Part shown: in pieces, positions 26,665 to 35,233 of the stretch
Layout of the letters: the number at the start of each line of letters is the position of its first letter
How positions within the stretch are numbered: the first letter of the stretch is position 1
From: Desulfoluna sp942491485
GTDB taxonomy: Bacteria > Desulfobacterota > Desulfobacteria > Desulfobacterales > Desulfolunaceae
Assembly: GCA_942491485.1 (NCBI GenBank)
Contig: CALOAX010000017.1
Coordinates: forward strand, 310,001 to 374,000
Length of the DNA stretch: 64,000 nucleotides
Reading direction: 5' to 3'
Translations under genes and position numbers: made by a program
Notes under the pieces: generated by a model
The model's database searches: none
What the model was told of the DNA's origin: nothing
What the model saw: only the letters and a program-made list of their open reading frames with translations

Positions 26665-27243
26665 GTTGCCCGGCAACTTCGCACAAAAATACCCCAACCC
26701 GTCGTCAAGGCTCTCTTTCAGGGCATCCCTGCGTTGCTGTGGGATGTAGGGGTGCTGAAAATGTCGGCCTTCGAGGAGGGGACGGCCCTTGGCGGCTTCC
26801 CGGTTCTTTTGGATGAACTCCTCCATGGTGCAGACAAACCGCGCCGGACTTCCCGCGTAGATCGTGTCCGGCGGAATATCCCGGCTCACCACCGATCCGG
26901 CCCCCACAATGGCATTGGGGCCGATGGTGGTGTTGCAGAGAATGGTGCTGCCCGCCCCGATAAAGCTGTTGTTTTTTATGGTGACCCGTCCCACCTTGAT
27001 GAGGTCCCCTGCCCAGGCACTGGTTGCGTCATGGGTGAGAATGGTGACGTAAAGGCTTATAACCACGTTGTCCCCGATCTCTACGAGATACGGCATTCGT
27101 CCGTCGATGTAGGATGGGTAGAGAACAACCGCGTCTTTGCCGATTTGAACGCCCTGGTGCCTCAGGTAGTCAGGGTAATACCCCTTGTCAGCCAGGAGCC
27201 TTAAACGACGTGTTATGTGATTGAATTTTTGTAAGAGTTTCAT
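26650..27243 (-). CDS. Hexapeptide-repeat O-acetyltransferase
   Basis: 197 aa. It starts MKLLQKFNHITRRLRLLADKGYY, then a left-handed beta-helix: VEIGDNVVISLYVTILTHD, VTIKNNSFIGAGSTILCNTTIGPNAIVGAGSVVSRDIPPDTIYAGSPAR. This matches the maltose/galactoside O-acetyltransferase type, likely acetylating a sugar of the exported polymer. Its last codons and TAG stop (26650-26652) come from the GTGAGTA array. Separated from the upstream diguanylate cyclase gene by 60 bp. Confidence 0.85.
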   Translation of the reverse strand: MKLLQKFNHITRRLRLLADKGYYPDYLRHQGVQIGKDAVVLYPSYIDGRMPYLVEIGDNVVISLYVTILTHDATSAWAGDLIKVGRVTIKNNSFIGAGSTILCNTTIGPNAIVGAGSVVSRDIPPDTIYAGSPARFVCTMEEFIQKNREAAKGRPLLEGRHFQHPYIPQQRRDALKESLDDGLGYFCAKLPGNVSSE

Positions 27244-27285
27244 AAAGCGTACAACCCTTTGATAGCCGGCGTTAATGGGGGAATG

Positions 27286-27307
27286 GCTCGTGAAATATCC
27301 GGGTTAG
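27286..27307. repeat. Solo end of the MITE-like element
   Basis: GGCTCGTGAAATATCCGGGTT matches the right terminal repeat of the elements at 838-1049 and 40535-40782, but no left end is found nearby. It contains the stop codon of the diguanylate cyclase gene. Confidence 0.55.
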
Positions 27308-29115
27308 ATTTGATCTTCCGTCCACATGTCCCTTGTAAACCGTACACATTTGTTGCGGCCGTCCTCTTTGGCCCGATAAAGCGCGACATCGGCAAATTTG
27401 ATACAGCTCCAAAGGGTGTCGGTATCATGGGGAAACTCGCTTGCACCCAGGCTGATGGTTTTTTGAATGATCCCATCGGGAATCTTGAACTTCGCCTGTT
27501 GGATATTCTGTCGTATTTTTTCCGCGATTTTAATGCTCTCGCCATCGTTGATATCCAAGAGGACCACCAGGAACTCCTCCCCGCCAAAGCGGATCACGAT
27601 ATCCGCCTCACGGATACTTTTGAGAATTGTTTTCGCGGTCTCTTTCAGAACGAGGTCTCCCGCATTGTGCCCATGGGTGTCGTTGACCTGCTTGAAGTAA
27701 TCAAGGTCGCACATGATAAGGCCTATGGCCTTTCCTCGCCTCAGGACACCAGCTACAATTTTTTCCGTGTATTCCTGCAGGTAACGTCTGTTGTACAAAC
27801 CGGTGAGCGGGTCTATCAGCGCTGCGTCCTTCAGGGAACTCATCAGCCGTTTGGTCTCAATGACGGCAAGGGACTCCTGGATGTACTGCTCTGCTTTAAA
27901 GATCTTTCTTTCCATCTCTTTACCCGCCTGTTCAGTGGCAGGGGGGGCGAAGATTAATTGAACAACAGCAACGGTGGCCCCACCGACTACAATGGGGATG
28001 CAGTAGTGCTGTTCGTTCGCCGTGGGGGAGAATTGCCTGCAGACGGCTGGAAAATGGGCGGATGTAATAAGGTGCCCTGTACGTTTTGCCTTGCAGAGAT
28101 CATGGTCATCAAGAATAAGGTGGTTGCACATCATCTCGTCCAGATCGAAGCTGCTCGGGTAGGTTAACTGCAACTTTCGTTTGGCGTTGATGACTTGAAA
28201 AATAAAGCAGCGGGAAATGTTGATTTGCTGTGTAAAAAGGTCGCCAATTCTCTGGTAGACCTCTTCAAGGGAGTCATCCTCTTCAATGACCTTCTTAAAA
28301 ACCGTGAGGTTGTTTATCGATTCCATCAGGCTGTTGAATTCAGTGGAGAGGGTGCCTATCTCGTCGGTGGAGGTAACGGGGATGCGTTTGGTCAGTGCGG
28401 CCCTCCCCTTGCCTCCGGCGATATCCTGAAGTCCATCGATAACATTTTTTAGGGGCCGGGTGATGCCGGTGCCTATGAGAACGGCAAGGGAGATCGTCAA
28501 CACGGCAAAAATAGCAATTCCTGCCAGCATGAACTGGCGCAGGCGGCTTATATCTTTCTGGACATCATCGATATAAATGCCACTTCCGATGATCCAGCCC
28601 CATGGCTCGTATAGCCGGATATAAGATGTTTTGCCCACCGGATTTTTCTCCCCGGGTTTTGGCCACATGTATTCAACAAATCCCGCCCCCCTGTTTTTGC
28701 TGATGCTTAAGAATTCACGGAAAAGGTATTTTCCTTGAGGGTCCGTTTCATCGGTCAGGTCAATTCCCTCAAGCTCCGGTTGTATCGGGTGCATGACCAT
28801 TTTGAGGTCTGTGTCATTGATCCAGAGATAATTGTTGTCACTGTAGCGGAGGGGCCTGATGCGATGTGCAAATTGTTTTTTGGCTTCTTCCGGGCTGATT
28901 TCGTGTGCCTGGATACGGATTGCATACTCGTGAAACATGCCGAATGTGGTGTCCACTACGTTCTTCAGGCCATCTTTTTTTCCGTCGAGCATCTTCTGCT
29001 CCACCAGGGGCATAAAATAGAGAAGGATGACCAATGCAATAATCGTGACGCTGATAATCGATATGGCCATGATCTTGTGCAGGATCTGCCACTCGTTGAA
29101 TCTTGGAATATGCAT
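27304..29115 (-). CDS. Membrane-bound diguanylate cyclase with Cache, HAMP and GAF-like domains
   Basis: 603 aa from the ATG at 29113-29115 (AAGGAAA upstream). Order: a transmembrane segment near residues 15-35, a periplasmic Cache domain (YSDNNYLWINDTDLKMVMHP is typical), a second transmembrane segment near 200-220, HAMP, a GAF-like region near 275-390, then GGDEF. The active-site motif is Gly-Gly-Glu-Glu-Phe at 511-515, and an RxxD inhibitory site (READ) lies five residues before it. It should make cyclic di-GMP in response to an external ligand, with product inhibition. Its place inside the polysaccharide locus suggests a link between c-di-GMP and polymer production. Confidence 0.9.
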   Translation of the reverse strand: MHIPRFNEWQILHKIMAISIISVTIIALVILLYFMPLVEQKMLDGKKDGLKNVVDTTFGMFHEYAIRIQAHEISPEEAKKQFAHRIRPLRYSDNNYLWINDTDLKMVMHPIQPELEGIDLTDETDPQGKYLFREFLSISKNRGAGFVEYMWPKPGEKNPVGKTSYIRLYEPWGWIIGSGIYIDDVQKDISRLRQFMLAGIAIFAVLTISLAVLIGTGITRPLKNVIDGLQDIAGGKGRAALTKRIPVTSTDEIGTLSTEFNSLMESINNLTVFKKVIEEDDSLEEVYQRIGDLFTQQINISRCFIFQVINAKRKLQLTYPSSFDLDEMMCNHLILDDHDLCKAKRTGHLITSAHFPAVCRQFSPTANEQHYCIPIVVGGATVAVVQLIFAPPATEQAGKEMERKIFKAEQYIQESLAVIETKRLMSSLKDAALIDPLTGLYNRRYLQEYTEKIVAGVLRRGKAIGLIMCDLDYFKQVNDTHGHNAGDLVLKETAKTILKSIREADIVIRFGGEEFLVVLLDINDGESIKIAEKIRQNIQQAKFKIPDGIIQKTISLGASEFPHDTDTLWSCIKFADVALYRAKEDGRNKCVRFTRDMWTEDQI

Positions 29116-29162
29116 GGCTGTTTCCTTGGTGAGAATTGTATTTAACCGCCGGGAGACCATGG

Positions 29163-29750
29163 CTAAAGGTCGTGTAAGGGGCCGAAGTGGTCGATGATCC
29201 GGTGCCAGTGGGGGGCTGAGTCCCCTGAAGGTTGGAGGATGATGAACAGGGGCTCAGGTCCGGAGAGGCCGAAGGTGAGGCGCCTCAGGGTGGCCTGGAA
29301 CCAGTATCGCACAACAGAGTTGTGGCGGGTGGTGCCGTTGGTGAACCAGTAGAGTGCCTGGTGTCTCTTCTGATCCCTGGAGAGGGTAATCAGGCAGGCG
29401 CGGCCTCCCTCGAAGGCGAGGGGCACCTGGTGCGTCACTTGCCAACCCATACCGCGAAAGCAGTAGGTTGGGTCGTGGACGGCGTGCCGGTACCTTGAGC
29501 CGTCGATGGCGACGAGAACAAAGGGGAACCTGCCGAAAAGATAGGCTCGTTTCACCACATTGGCATCCCCGAAGACCGACAATTCTCCTTCGGTGAGGGG
29601 AAGGTCTCTCCCGGCGTATCCGGTGCCGTTTATGGGGAGTCGGTCCAGGCGGGAGGGGCGTTCATGTGTGGCATGTTTTTCGGCAGCGATTCCAAAGAGA
29701 AGGGCTGCGATCACACCGGCCATGAGAAGGGCCCGGCTCAGGTTCGACAC
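29163..29750 (-). CDS. EpsI-like exosortase-associated protein
   Basis: 195 aa from a GTG at 29748-29750 with AGGAGG six bases upstream; it overlaps the upstream gene by 13 bp. One N-terminal transmembrane segment (ALLMAGVIAALLFGIAA). The block VHDPTYCFRGMGWQV is the hallmark of EpsI-type proteins (DUF3485), which occur as separate proteins or as a C-terminal part of exosortases. A periplasmic role in exosortase-linked polysaccharide production is inferred. Stop lies 47 bp before the diguanylate cyclase start. Confidence 0.8.
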   Translation of the reverse strand: MSNLSRALLMAGVIAALLFGIAAEKHATHERPSRLDRLPINGTGYAGRDLPLTEGELSVFGDANVVKRAYLFGRFPFVLVAIDGSRYRHAVHDPTYCFRGMGWQVTHQVPLAFEGGRACLITLSRDQKRHQALYWFTNGTTRHNSVVRYWFQATLRRLTFGLSGPEPLFIILQPSGDSAPHWHRIIDHFGPLHDL

Positions 29751-30271
29751 ATGGGCCTCCTCAATGTGGCTTCGAGCCAAAGAAGGTAGAGTCCGGATCC
29801 GGCCACAGCAGCCATGAGGCGGACCGGGAGAATCATGTCGGGAAACCAGCGGCTTCCCAACCATCCGAAAAGGGGCATCCAGCTGATGGCGGTGAGTGTC
29901 CAGAACAGGTGGCGGGGCGAGAGGGGAATCAGGCCGGAGAGGGCCATGGCAAGCCCCAGGTCTTTGAGAACGTTGAGAGAGCCCACATCGCCTGTGAAGG
30001 AGGTGACAAGCCCGAGAACAAGGAGGAGGGGAAAGCTGTCAACCTGGCCTGTGCTGAGGTGGGAGCGTTTGTAGAGGATGGGGAAAAGCCAGATGATAAG
30101 GGGGAGCCAACCCAGCCGGTCGTGGGGGCTTCGCTGCCAGGCCGTGATAAGGTCCCGGGCCTGCCATACGCAGTAGGTGAACACAGAGGCCTCGGCCATA
30201 CGGGTTCGTGCGAGGATGGTGAGCAGCCTCTGGAATGTCGGCGTGTCACGGGACATGGTGGCTGCTTTCAT
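29738..30271 (-). CDS. Uncharacterised membrane protein inside the exosortase operon
   Basis: 177 aa. I do not recognise the family. Hydrophobic stretches at about residues 52-68, 78-97, 104-125 and 145-168 suggest four transmembrane segments. It starts by a 4-bp ATGA overlap with the exosortase stop and ends by overlapping the EpsI-like start, so the three are translated as a unit. In many exosortases the EpsI domain follows directly; here this protein sits between the two and may be a third component. Confidence 0.7.
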   Translation of the reverse strand: MKAATMSRDTPTFQRLLTILARTRMAEASVFTYCVWQARDLITAWQRSPHDRLGWLPLIIWLFPILYKRSHLSTGQVDSFPLLLVLGLVTSFTGDVGSLNVLKDLGLAMALSGLIPLSPRHLFWTLTAISWMPLFGWLGSRWFPDMILPVRLMAAVAGSGLYLLWLEATLRRPMCRT

Positions 30272-31092
30272 TGGGGACTCTGTCTGAGATCACTGGGTTT
30301 ACGGGGGGCCATAAGGCGAAATGTCCCCATGCAGAGGAGAAACATCACCATTAGAACCACCCAGCCTCCCAGGGTATGGAAAATGCCTTCGGCGGTTTCC
30401 GGGCCGTGGACCAGCGCGGTCCCTGTGATGGCGATAATTCGAAGGGTGTTGGCCACCCATGCTGCCGCTGCGAGCAGGGGGAGGCAGACCCAGTACCGAC
30501 GGTTCTCACCCAACTCTATAAATGCGATGGCTATGCCCGCGACGACCATGGCCTGAAGGGTGTTGAGGCCGGAGCACGCGGGAGCCACATCCACGGGCAG
30601 GGTCTCCACAAGAAGTCGGGTACCCTGGCGCAGGACGTCCAGCTGAAAGAGCCGGAGCACGCCTTCGGTGGCTTCGGCTCCGGTAAGGCGGAAGCACCAG
30701 CCCACAGGGCGACCGTCCAGAAGAAGCCAGGGAAACGCCATAACGGATAGCGGCAGGAGCTTTTTTGTCTTTTTTCGTGCCTCTGCGTCAAGGCGGGGTG
30801 AGAGCCAACTCCAGAGAAGGGCTGTCCACCCCAGGGCCGGAAAAAGGGCGATGCCGGTGAAGAGGCCCAGTGCGAAAAGCAGGATAGAGACGAGCAGGGG
30901 GCGTGCCGAAGGGAACTGGGGGCCTGGCGCCAGGTTCCACGGTCTGCCCAGCCAGACAAAGAGAGGAAGGGCGGCAAGGGCGGGCAGGATGTCGGAGGGG
31001 GTGTTCGTCCATCCCGTATCCTGGAACCAGATCAGGGGAAAGCAGATCATCAGGAGGGTGGGAAGCACCGGTATGCGGCGAAGCCATCTCAT
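30268..31092 (-). CDS. Exosortase (archaeosortase/exosortase family)
   Basis: 274 aa, about eight transmembrane segments. The catalytic triad is visible: Cys173 in DVAPACSGLNTLQAM, Arg218 in NTLRI and His239 in HTLGG. Exosortases cut and transfer proteins carrying a PEP-CTERM tail at the inner membrane. A PEP-CTERM protein is encoded two genes upstream (33036-33899), a likely substrate. ATGA overlaps on both sides show tight coupling with the TPR protein and the 177-aa membrane protein. I cannot assign a numbered exosortase subtype. Confidence 0.9.
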   Translation of the reverse strand: MRWLRRIPVLPTLLMICFPLIWFQDTGWTNTPSDILPALAALPLFVWLGRPWNLAPGPQFPSARPLLVSILLFALGLFTGIALFPALGWTALLWSWLSPRLDAEARKKTKKLLPLSVMAFPWLLLDGRPVGWCFRLTGAEATEGVLRLFQLDVLRQGTRLLVETLPVDVAPACSGLNTLQAMVVAGIAIAFIELGENRRYWVCLPLLAAAAWVANTLRIIAITGTALVHGPETAEGIFHTLGGWVVLMVMFLLCMGTFRLMAPRKPSDLRQSPQ

Positions 31093-33023
31093 GGTGAGCT
31101 CTCTTCTTCCGCGCGGGAAATGGCAGCCAGGTTGGCCCGGAATTGAAGCGTGTCAGGGGAGATACCGGCCAGTTCAATGGTGAGCCGCCGTGCATCCTTC
31201 CAGCGTTCGTCGAAATAAGCTTGCCGTGCGAGCCAGACCCTGGCCTCCACCGACTCTTTTTTCATGGCGGTATATAACCGGGTGGCTTCTTCTGCCTTGC
31301 CCTCCGCTACGGCGATCCTCGCCATAAGTTCCCTCCCCGGAAGGCTTTTGGCAAGGCGGGGTTGCTGTCGGATGGCCTGCTTTGCCGCATCGATTTTTCC
31401 CTGGTCGAGAAGAACCATGGCCTTGAGCCATGCCGCGCGGAATCCTGCGTCAGAATTGTCTTTGGCTGTGTCGCTTAAAAGAGCCAGCCCCTCATTGATC
31501 TGGTTTTCAGCCAGAAGCAATTCTCCCTTTAAAACCCCCATGGCGGGTGTCCGGGGCTGCCTTTCAGCAAAGGCAAGGGCTTCGGCCGTTCCACGGTTGT
31601 ACCGAAAGGCCTGGGTGAGGCCGTAGGGGACCCATCCGGGAAAACTCTCGGGGATTTCGGGCATGCGGTGGAGGCGCAGGGACGCCTCTATCCAGCCACC
31701 GGCAAGAAACAGCGCAGAGAAGGCTTCGGGGCTTTGCAGCAGGGCTGCCAGCTCCGGAGATGGTTTGGATCCCTTTGCTGCGAGTTGCCTGAAGAGGGGA
31801 TGCGAGCTTTTGTCGGCCGAGAGGTGACTTGAGGCCTCACGGGGAAACGCTCCCCATTTCCGGAAACGCAGGGTCGCCATCAGGGCTTCCTCCATTTCCG
31901 GATGCCAGGAAAGCTCTTTGAAAGGGCTTCTCATCAGGAGAAGCAGGGCCTGGTTCTCCTGACCCCGGGAGAGGTGGTCCACCACGCGGAGCCAGAACAG
32001 CTCCTGTCTGCTGGATAAAAACAGTTTGCGATCGGGGACCTGGAAAAAGGCCTCTTCATCCCAAAGGCTCGTGTCCGGCAGTTGGCCAAGATAGAGAAGA
32101 AGGGGGGTGAGACGCCCTTCAGGATAGGGCCCTTTGGACCAGTCCCGCTCCAGGGGCTGGACCATGCGGCTCCAGAACATTGACTTGAGCCAGAGATATC
32201 CCGGGGCCGAGGTTGTGAGTCCTTGCGACCAGGTGGAAAGGGCCAGGATCATGTTGCCTTGCCTCCTGTAGAACTCTGCGAGCTGATCCCTGAGTCGTGG
32301 GTTGTCGGGTTCGGCAAGGTGGGCGGCCACATACTCCACCCGTGCTGACGCCGGTTTTCCAAGGCGCTCCAGTATTTGTCCCCGAAAGAGATGAATGTCA
32401 CTGTTGTAGGGTGCAAGCACCGAGGCTTCTTCAAGGTATCCCCAGGCTTCCTCAAGGTTATCGGGTGCCGTCAGAAGGGCTAACCGGGTAAGGCGAATGG
32501 CTTCAACGTCTCCTTCGAACTGCTTTGAGGTGAGCATTTGAATGGCGAGGTCCCGCTTTCCCGCCACAAGCAGCGTGTCCACGTCCAGGGCAAACCACGC
32601 CCCGGCATCCTTCTCCCTGCCTTGCCAGCCCTGGCGGAGGGTGTCAAAAGCGGTCTTGTTTCCTGCCTGCATCAGGCCCCGGCAGGCAAAAAGAGCCGCC
32701 CCTTCGTCTTCAAGAAAGAGGTGCGGGTATGTGTCATGCAGGTGAAGAAGGCGGGGGATGTTGCGCATGTTCAGGTGGGCCTGGATTTCCAGGGCCGCCC
32801 GCTTTTCAAGCAGCTCCTGGGGGTTGCCTGGCACGATACGTCGCAGAATGCTGAGCGCTTCAAGGGGCTCCTCTTCAGACAACATCCTCTTGGCTTCAAC
32901 CAGTGTTTCCATGGCTCTTTTTTCTCGGGAGTGGCTGCGCCATGCTGCACCGCTTAGGGCAATGATGACCACTGTAAGCACAAGGGCACCGAGCACATAT
33001 ATCGGTTTTTTTCCGTTTTTCAT
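31089..33023 (-). CDS. TPR-repeat protein of the exosortase locus
   Basis: 644 aa. One N-terminal transmembrane anchor (YVLGALVLTVVIIALSGAAW), then helical repeats over nearly the whole length, such as LEEAWGYLEEASVLAPYNSDIHLFRGQILERLGKPASARVEY, typical of tetratricopeptide repeats. It is probably anchored in the inner membrane with the repeats in the periplasm. Large TPR proteins accompany PEP-CTERM/EPS operons, where they are thought to scaffold export. It overlaps the exosortase start by 4 bp. Confidence 0.82.
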   Translation of the reverse strand: MKNGKKPIYVLGALVLTVVIIALSGAAWRSHSREKRAMETLVEAKRMLSEEEPLEALSILRRIVPGNPQELLEKRAALEIQAHLNMRNIPRLLHLHDTYPHLFLEDEGAALFACRGLMQAGNKTAFDTLRQGWQGREKDAGAWFALDVDTLLVAGKRDLAIQMLTSKQFEGDVEAIRLTRLALLTAPDNLEEAWGYLEEASVLAPYNSDIHLFRGQILERLGKPASARVEYVAAHLAEPDNPRLRDQLAEFYRRQGNMILALSTWSQGLTTSAPGYLWLKSMFWSRMVQPLERDWSKGPYPEGRLTPLLLYLGQLPDTSLWDEEAFFQVPDRKLFLSSRQELFWLRVVDHLSRGQENQALLLLMRSPFKELSWHPEMEEALMATLRFRKWGAFPREASSHLSADKSSHPLFRQLAAKGSKPSPELAALLQSPEAFSALFLAGGWIEASLRLHRMPEIPESFPGWVPYGLTQAFRYNRGTAEALAFAERQPRTPAMGVLKGELLLAENQINEGLALLSDTAKDNSDAGFRAAWLKAMVLLDQGKIDAAKQAIRQQPRLAKSLPGRELMARIAVAEGKAEEATRLYTAMKKESVEARVWLARQAYFDERWKDARRLTIELAGISPDTLQFRANLAAISRAEEESSP

Positions 33024-33035
33024 GAAACCTCCGGG

Positions 33036-33899
33036 TCAAGGCACCCTTTTCTGCCTTCGAAAGGCAAAGGCGATGATGAGAAACGATGCAAGGGTAAGGA
33101 TGGTGGCGGGTTCCGGGACGGTGGTGAGGGCGGCAACGTTGGCAGCGCCGATGTCCACGGCAAAAAGGAGGTCGTTGTAATCACGGTCTCCTCCGCCGTA
33201 AAGGTCTTCAAACCCAACAAGGAGGTAGGGGCTGGAGGGCATGGCATAGGCCACCACGTGGTCGATGCCGTCGGGGTTGATGGAGGTGTCGGTGGAGTAG
33301 GTCATGGTGCCGCCCTGGGCGCCGTTGGCGATGAGGAAGAAGTCGAGTTGGCTGTTGGCTTCCAAGGTGCCGAGATCCACGAAATCACCCGGGTAGAGCG
33401 GGTACCACCGGCTTCGGGCCACGGAGTTGCCTGCACCGGGGTCGTAATAGGTGGTTCGGCTGGTGGCGTCGGGGAAGATGAGCTGGGGGTCGCCTGAACT
33501 CACGCCGCTGTCTTCGGGGTTGAAGCCCAGGGTGTTCTTGTATCCCGCCCCTTCTCCCACAAAGTAAACGCGGGCTTCGGATTCGGTGGCGATGGTGAGC
33601 TTTGATGGATCCAGGGCGATGCTTGAGATGTCGTTGATGGAGAGCTTCTCCCCTAAGTTGGTGTTGATCCAGTCGTTCATGGAAGGGAGGACATCGCTCT
33701 GAAACAGGGTGGAGCGTTCATCGGACTCAGCCAGCATGACAGGCCCGGCAATATCGAGACCGAAGGGGCGGGCAAAGGCCTGGATGGGGGATTCTTCGGT
33801 GCCGGCTCCGGCCGGGGCTGCGAACAGGAGGGAAGCAATCAGGAGTATGTGGGATACTGCGATCCCCTTGCGGCTTGTTGGGCGTGTTTTGTTTTGCAT
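33036..33899 (-). CDS. PEP-CTERM protein with a DUF4114-like domain
   Basis: 287 aa. Signal peptide at 1-32 ending in AAPAGAG. A beta-rich middle leads to VGFEDLYGGGDRDYNDLLFAVDIG (about 225-248), the calcium-site-like signature of DUF4114. The C-terminus has Val-Pro-Glu-Pro, a hydrophobic helix (ATILTLASFLIIAFAF) and a basic tail RRQKR, the full PEP-CTERM sorting signal. It should be exported, processed by the exosortase of the same operon and placed on the surface. It is the only PEP-CTERM protein in the window. Gap to the upstream GT2 gene is 42 bp. Confidence 0.9.
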   Translation of the reverse strand: MQNKTRPTSRKGIAVSHILLIASLLFAAPAGAGTEESPIQAFARPFGLDIAGPVMLAESDERSTLFQSDVLPSMNDWINTNLGEKLSINDISSIALDPSKLTIATESEARVYFVGEGAGYKNTLGFNPEDSGVSSGDPQLIFPDATSRTTYYDPGAGNSVARSRWYPLYPGDFVDLGTLEANSQLDFFLIANGAQGGTMTYSTDTSINPDGIDHVVAYAMPSSPYLLVGFEDLYGGGDRDYNDLLFAVDIGAANVAALTTVPEPATILTLASFLIIAFAFRRQKRVP

Positions 33900-33941
33900 G
33901 GTATCAACCTTGAGGGTGTTGGGGGCACCCTGGTACCCATG

Positions 33942-34925
33942 TTAGTGGTCTCTCTGTTTTGATGTTTTAAGCAGTTCGTTTGTGATGAGCTCCATCACAG
34001 CCGTTGCATCGGCTTTTTTTTGTGGTGAGTCTTGTTTGGGCGCAAGGGTGTGTTTCAGGCGGATCAGGGCGTTCCAGAGGAGCTCCACCCCCATGGCGGC
34101 CAGCATGCGAAAACGCCCGTAACATTTTTTATAGTAACGGCACTCACTGGCGATGCGGATGGCAAGGCTCTGCCTGCCGTGGGTGGAGATGCGTCCGGGC
34201 GTTTTAAGGGTGCTCTGTCCGCCCAGGTGCACCACCGAGGCGCCTGGGTAGAAGACCACCTCCCAGTATCTCCGATGGGCGGCAAGGCAGTAGTCGATCT
34301 CTTCGAAATAGAGAAAGTAGCCGTCATCAAGGAGGCCGATCTCTTCCATGGTGCGGCGGCGGATTAAAAAGAAGGCCCCCACCACCCAGCCCACCTTGCG
34401 GGGGGTGCTGTGGTCCCACCATGTGTAGTCCACCTTGCCGAAGATGGGGGAGGCGGGATATCGGGCGGCAAGCCCCGAGATATGGAGGAACTTGTTGATG
34501 GGGCCGGGAAGGCTCCGAGCCGAGGGCTGAAGGGAGCCGTCGGGGTTGGTGAGACGGCATCCGAGAATCCCCACCCGCGGGTTACTGTCCAAGTAGGCAA
34601 GGGTCTTTGAAAGTACCCCTGCAGCGATGAAGGCATCGGAGTTGAGAAGAAGGATGTATCTGCCTTTGGCCAGCTCCATGCCGGGGATGTTCCCCCCTGC
34701 AAAACCCTTGTTCACGGTTTGCCGGATGAGTGTTACCTCCGGAAACTCCTGTTCGATCATCTCGGCTGAGCCGTCGGCAGAGGCGTTGTCCACCACGATC
34801 ACGTGGTGATTTAACTCCCCCCCGTGCTCCTGCACACTGGTCAGGCACCGGCGGGTAAGCTCGCAGGTGTTGAAGGAGACAATGACGATGGAGAGGTCAA
34901 TCTGTTGTTTACCGGCCATGGTCAC
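33942..34925 (-). CDS. Family 2 glycosyltransferase, rhamnosyltransferase-like
   Basis: 327 aa. LSIVIVSFNTCELTRRCL, HHVIVVDNASADGSAEMI, NKGFAGGNIPGMELAKGRYILLLNSDAF and VVGAFFLIRRRTMEEIGLLDDGYFLYFEEIDYCLAAHRRYW are the classic blocks of WbbL-like GT2 enzymes (nucleotide-binding Asp, DXD-like NSD, acceptor-side Glu-Glu-Asp). Cytoplasmic, acting on a lipid-linked sugar. Its start overlaps the stop of the small membrane protein upstream by 4 bp. The transferred sugar cannot be told from sequence. Confidence 0.88.
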   Translation of the reverse strand: MTMAGKQQIDLSIVIVSFNTCELTRRCLTSVQEHGGELNHHVIVVDNASADGSAEMIEQEFPEVTLIRQTVNKGFAGGNIPGMELAKGRYILLLNSDAFIAAGVLSKTLAYLDSNPRVGILGCRLTNPDGSLQPSARSLPGPINKFLHISGLAARYPASPIFGKVDYTWWDHSTPRKVGWVVGAFFLIRRRTMEEIGLLDDGYFLYFEEIDYCLAAHRRYWEVVFYPGASVVHLGGQSTLKTPGRISTHGRQSLAIRIASECRYYKKCYGRFRMLAAMGVELLWNALIRLKHTLAPKQDSPQKKADATAVMELITNELLKTSKQRDH

Positions 34926-35233
34926 TCCATGAGGTGGGCGTTTGAAAAAAGGTTTACACCCAGCAGGGATTTGATGAGGTAGAGGATAAAAAATACCCCA
35001 GAGATCACCACAAACAGAAGCACGGCAAGGATAACAACGGCGGCGATGCGACCTCCGATGCCACGGGAGTCCAGATGGCTTCCCCCTGTCAGCTCCCGGC
35101 CCATGAGAAGGCCCAGAAAGTAAGCGCTGCCAAAAAGCCGGAAAGGGATGATCACTCGAAATATCAGTTCTCGCTTGATGGGCTCCGAAAGGCCAGGAGG
35201 CTCCTCAGGGGGTTCCGGTGGGATGGTCCGCAT
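34922..35233 (-). CDS. Small membrane protein, unknown function
   Basis: 103 aa from the ATG at 35231-35233. A proline-rich start (PPEPPEEPPGLSEPIKRE) is followed by two hydrophobic segments at about 27-48 and 64-90. It overlaps the end of the large glycosyltransferase by 29 bp and the start of the next GT2 gene by 4 bp, so it belongs to that translational unit. No family recognised; it may assist membrane attachment of the neighbouring transferases. Confidence 0.65.
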   Translation of the reverse strand: MRTIPPEPPEEPPGLSEPIKRELIFRVIIPFRLFGSAYFLGLLMGRELTGGSHLDSRGIGGRIAAVVILAVLLFVVISGVFFILYLIKSLLGVNLFSNAHLME

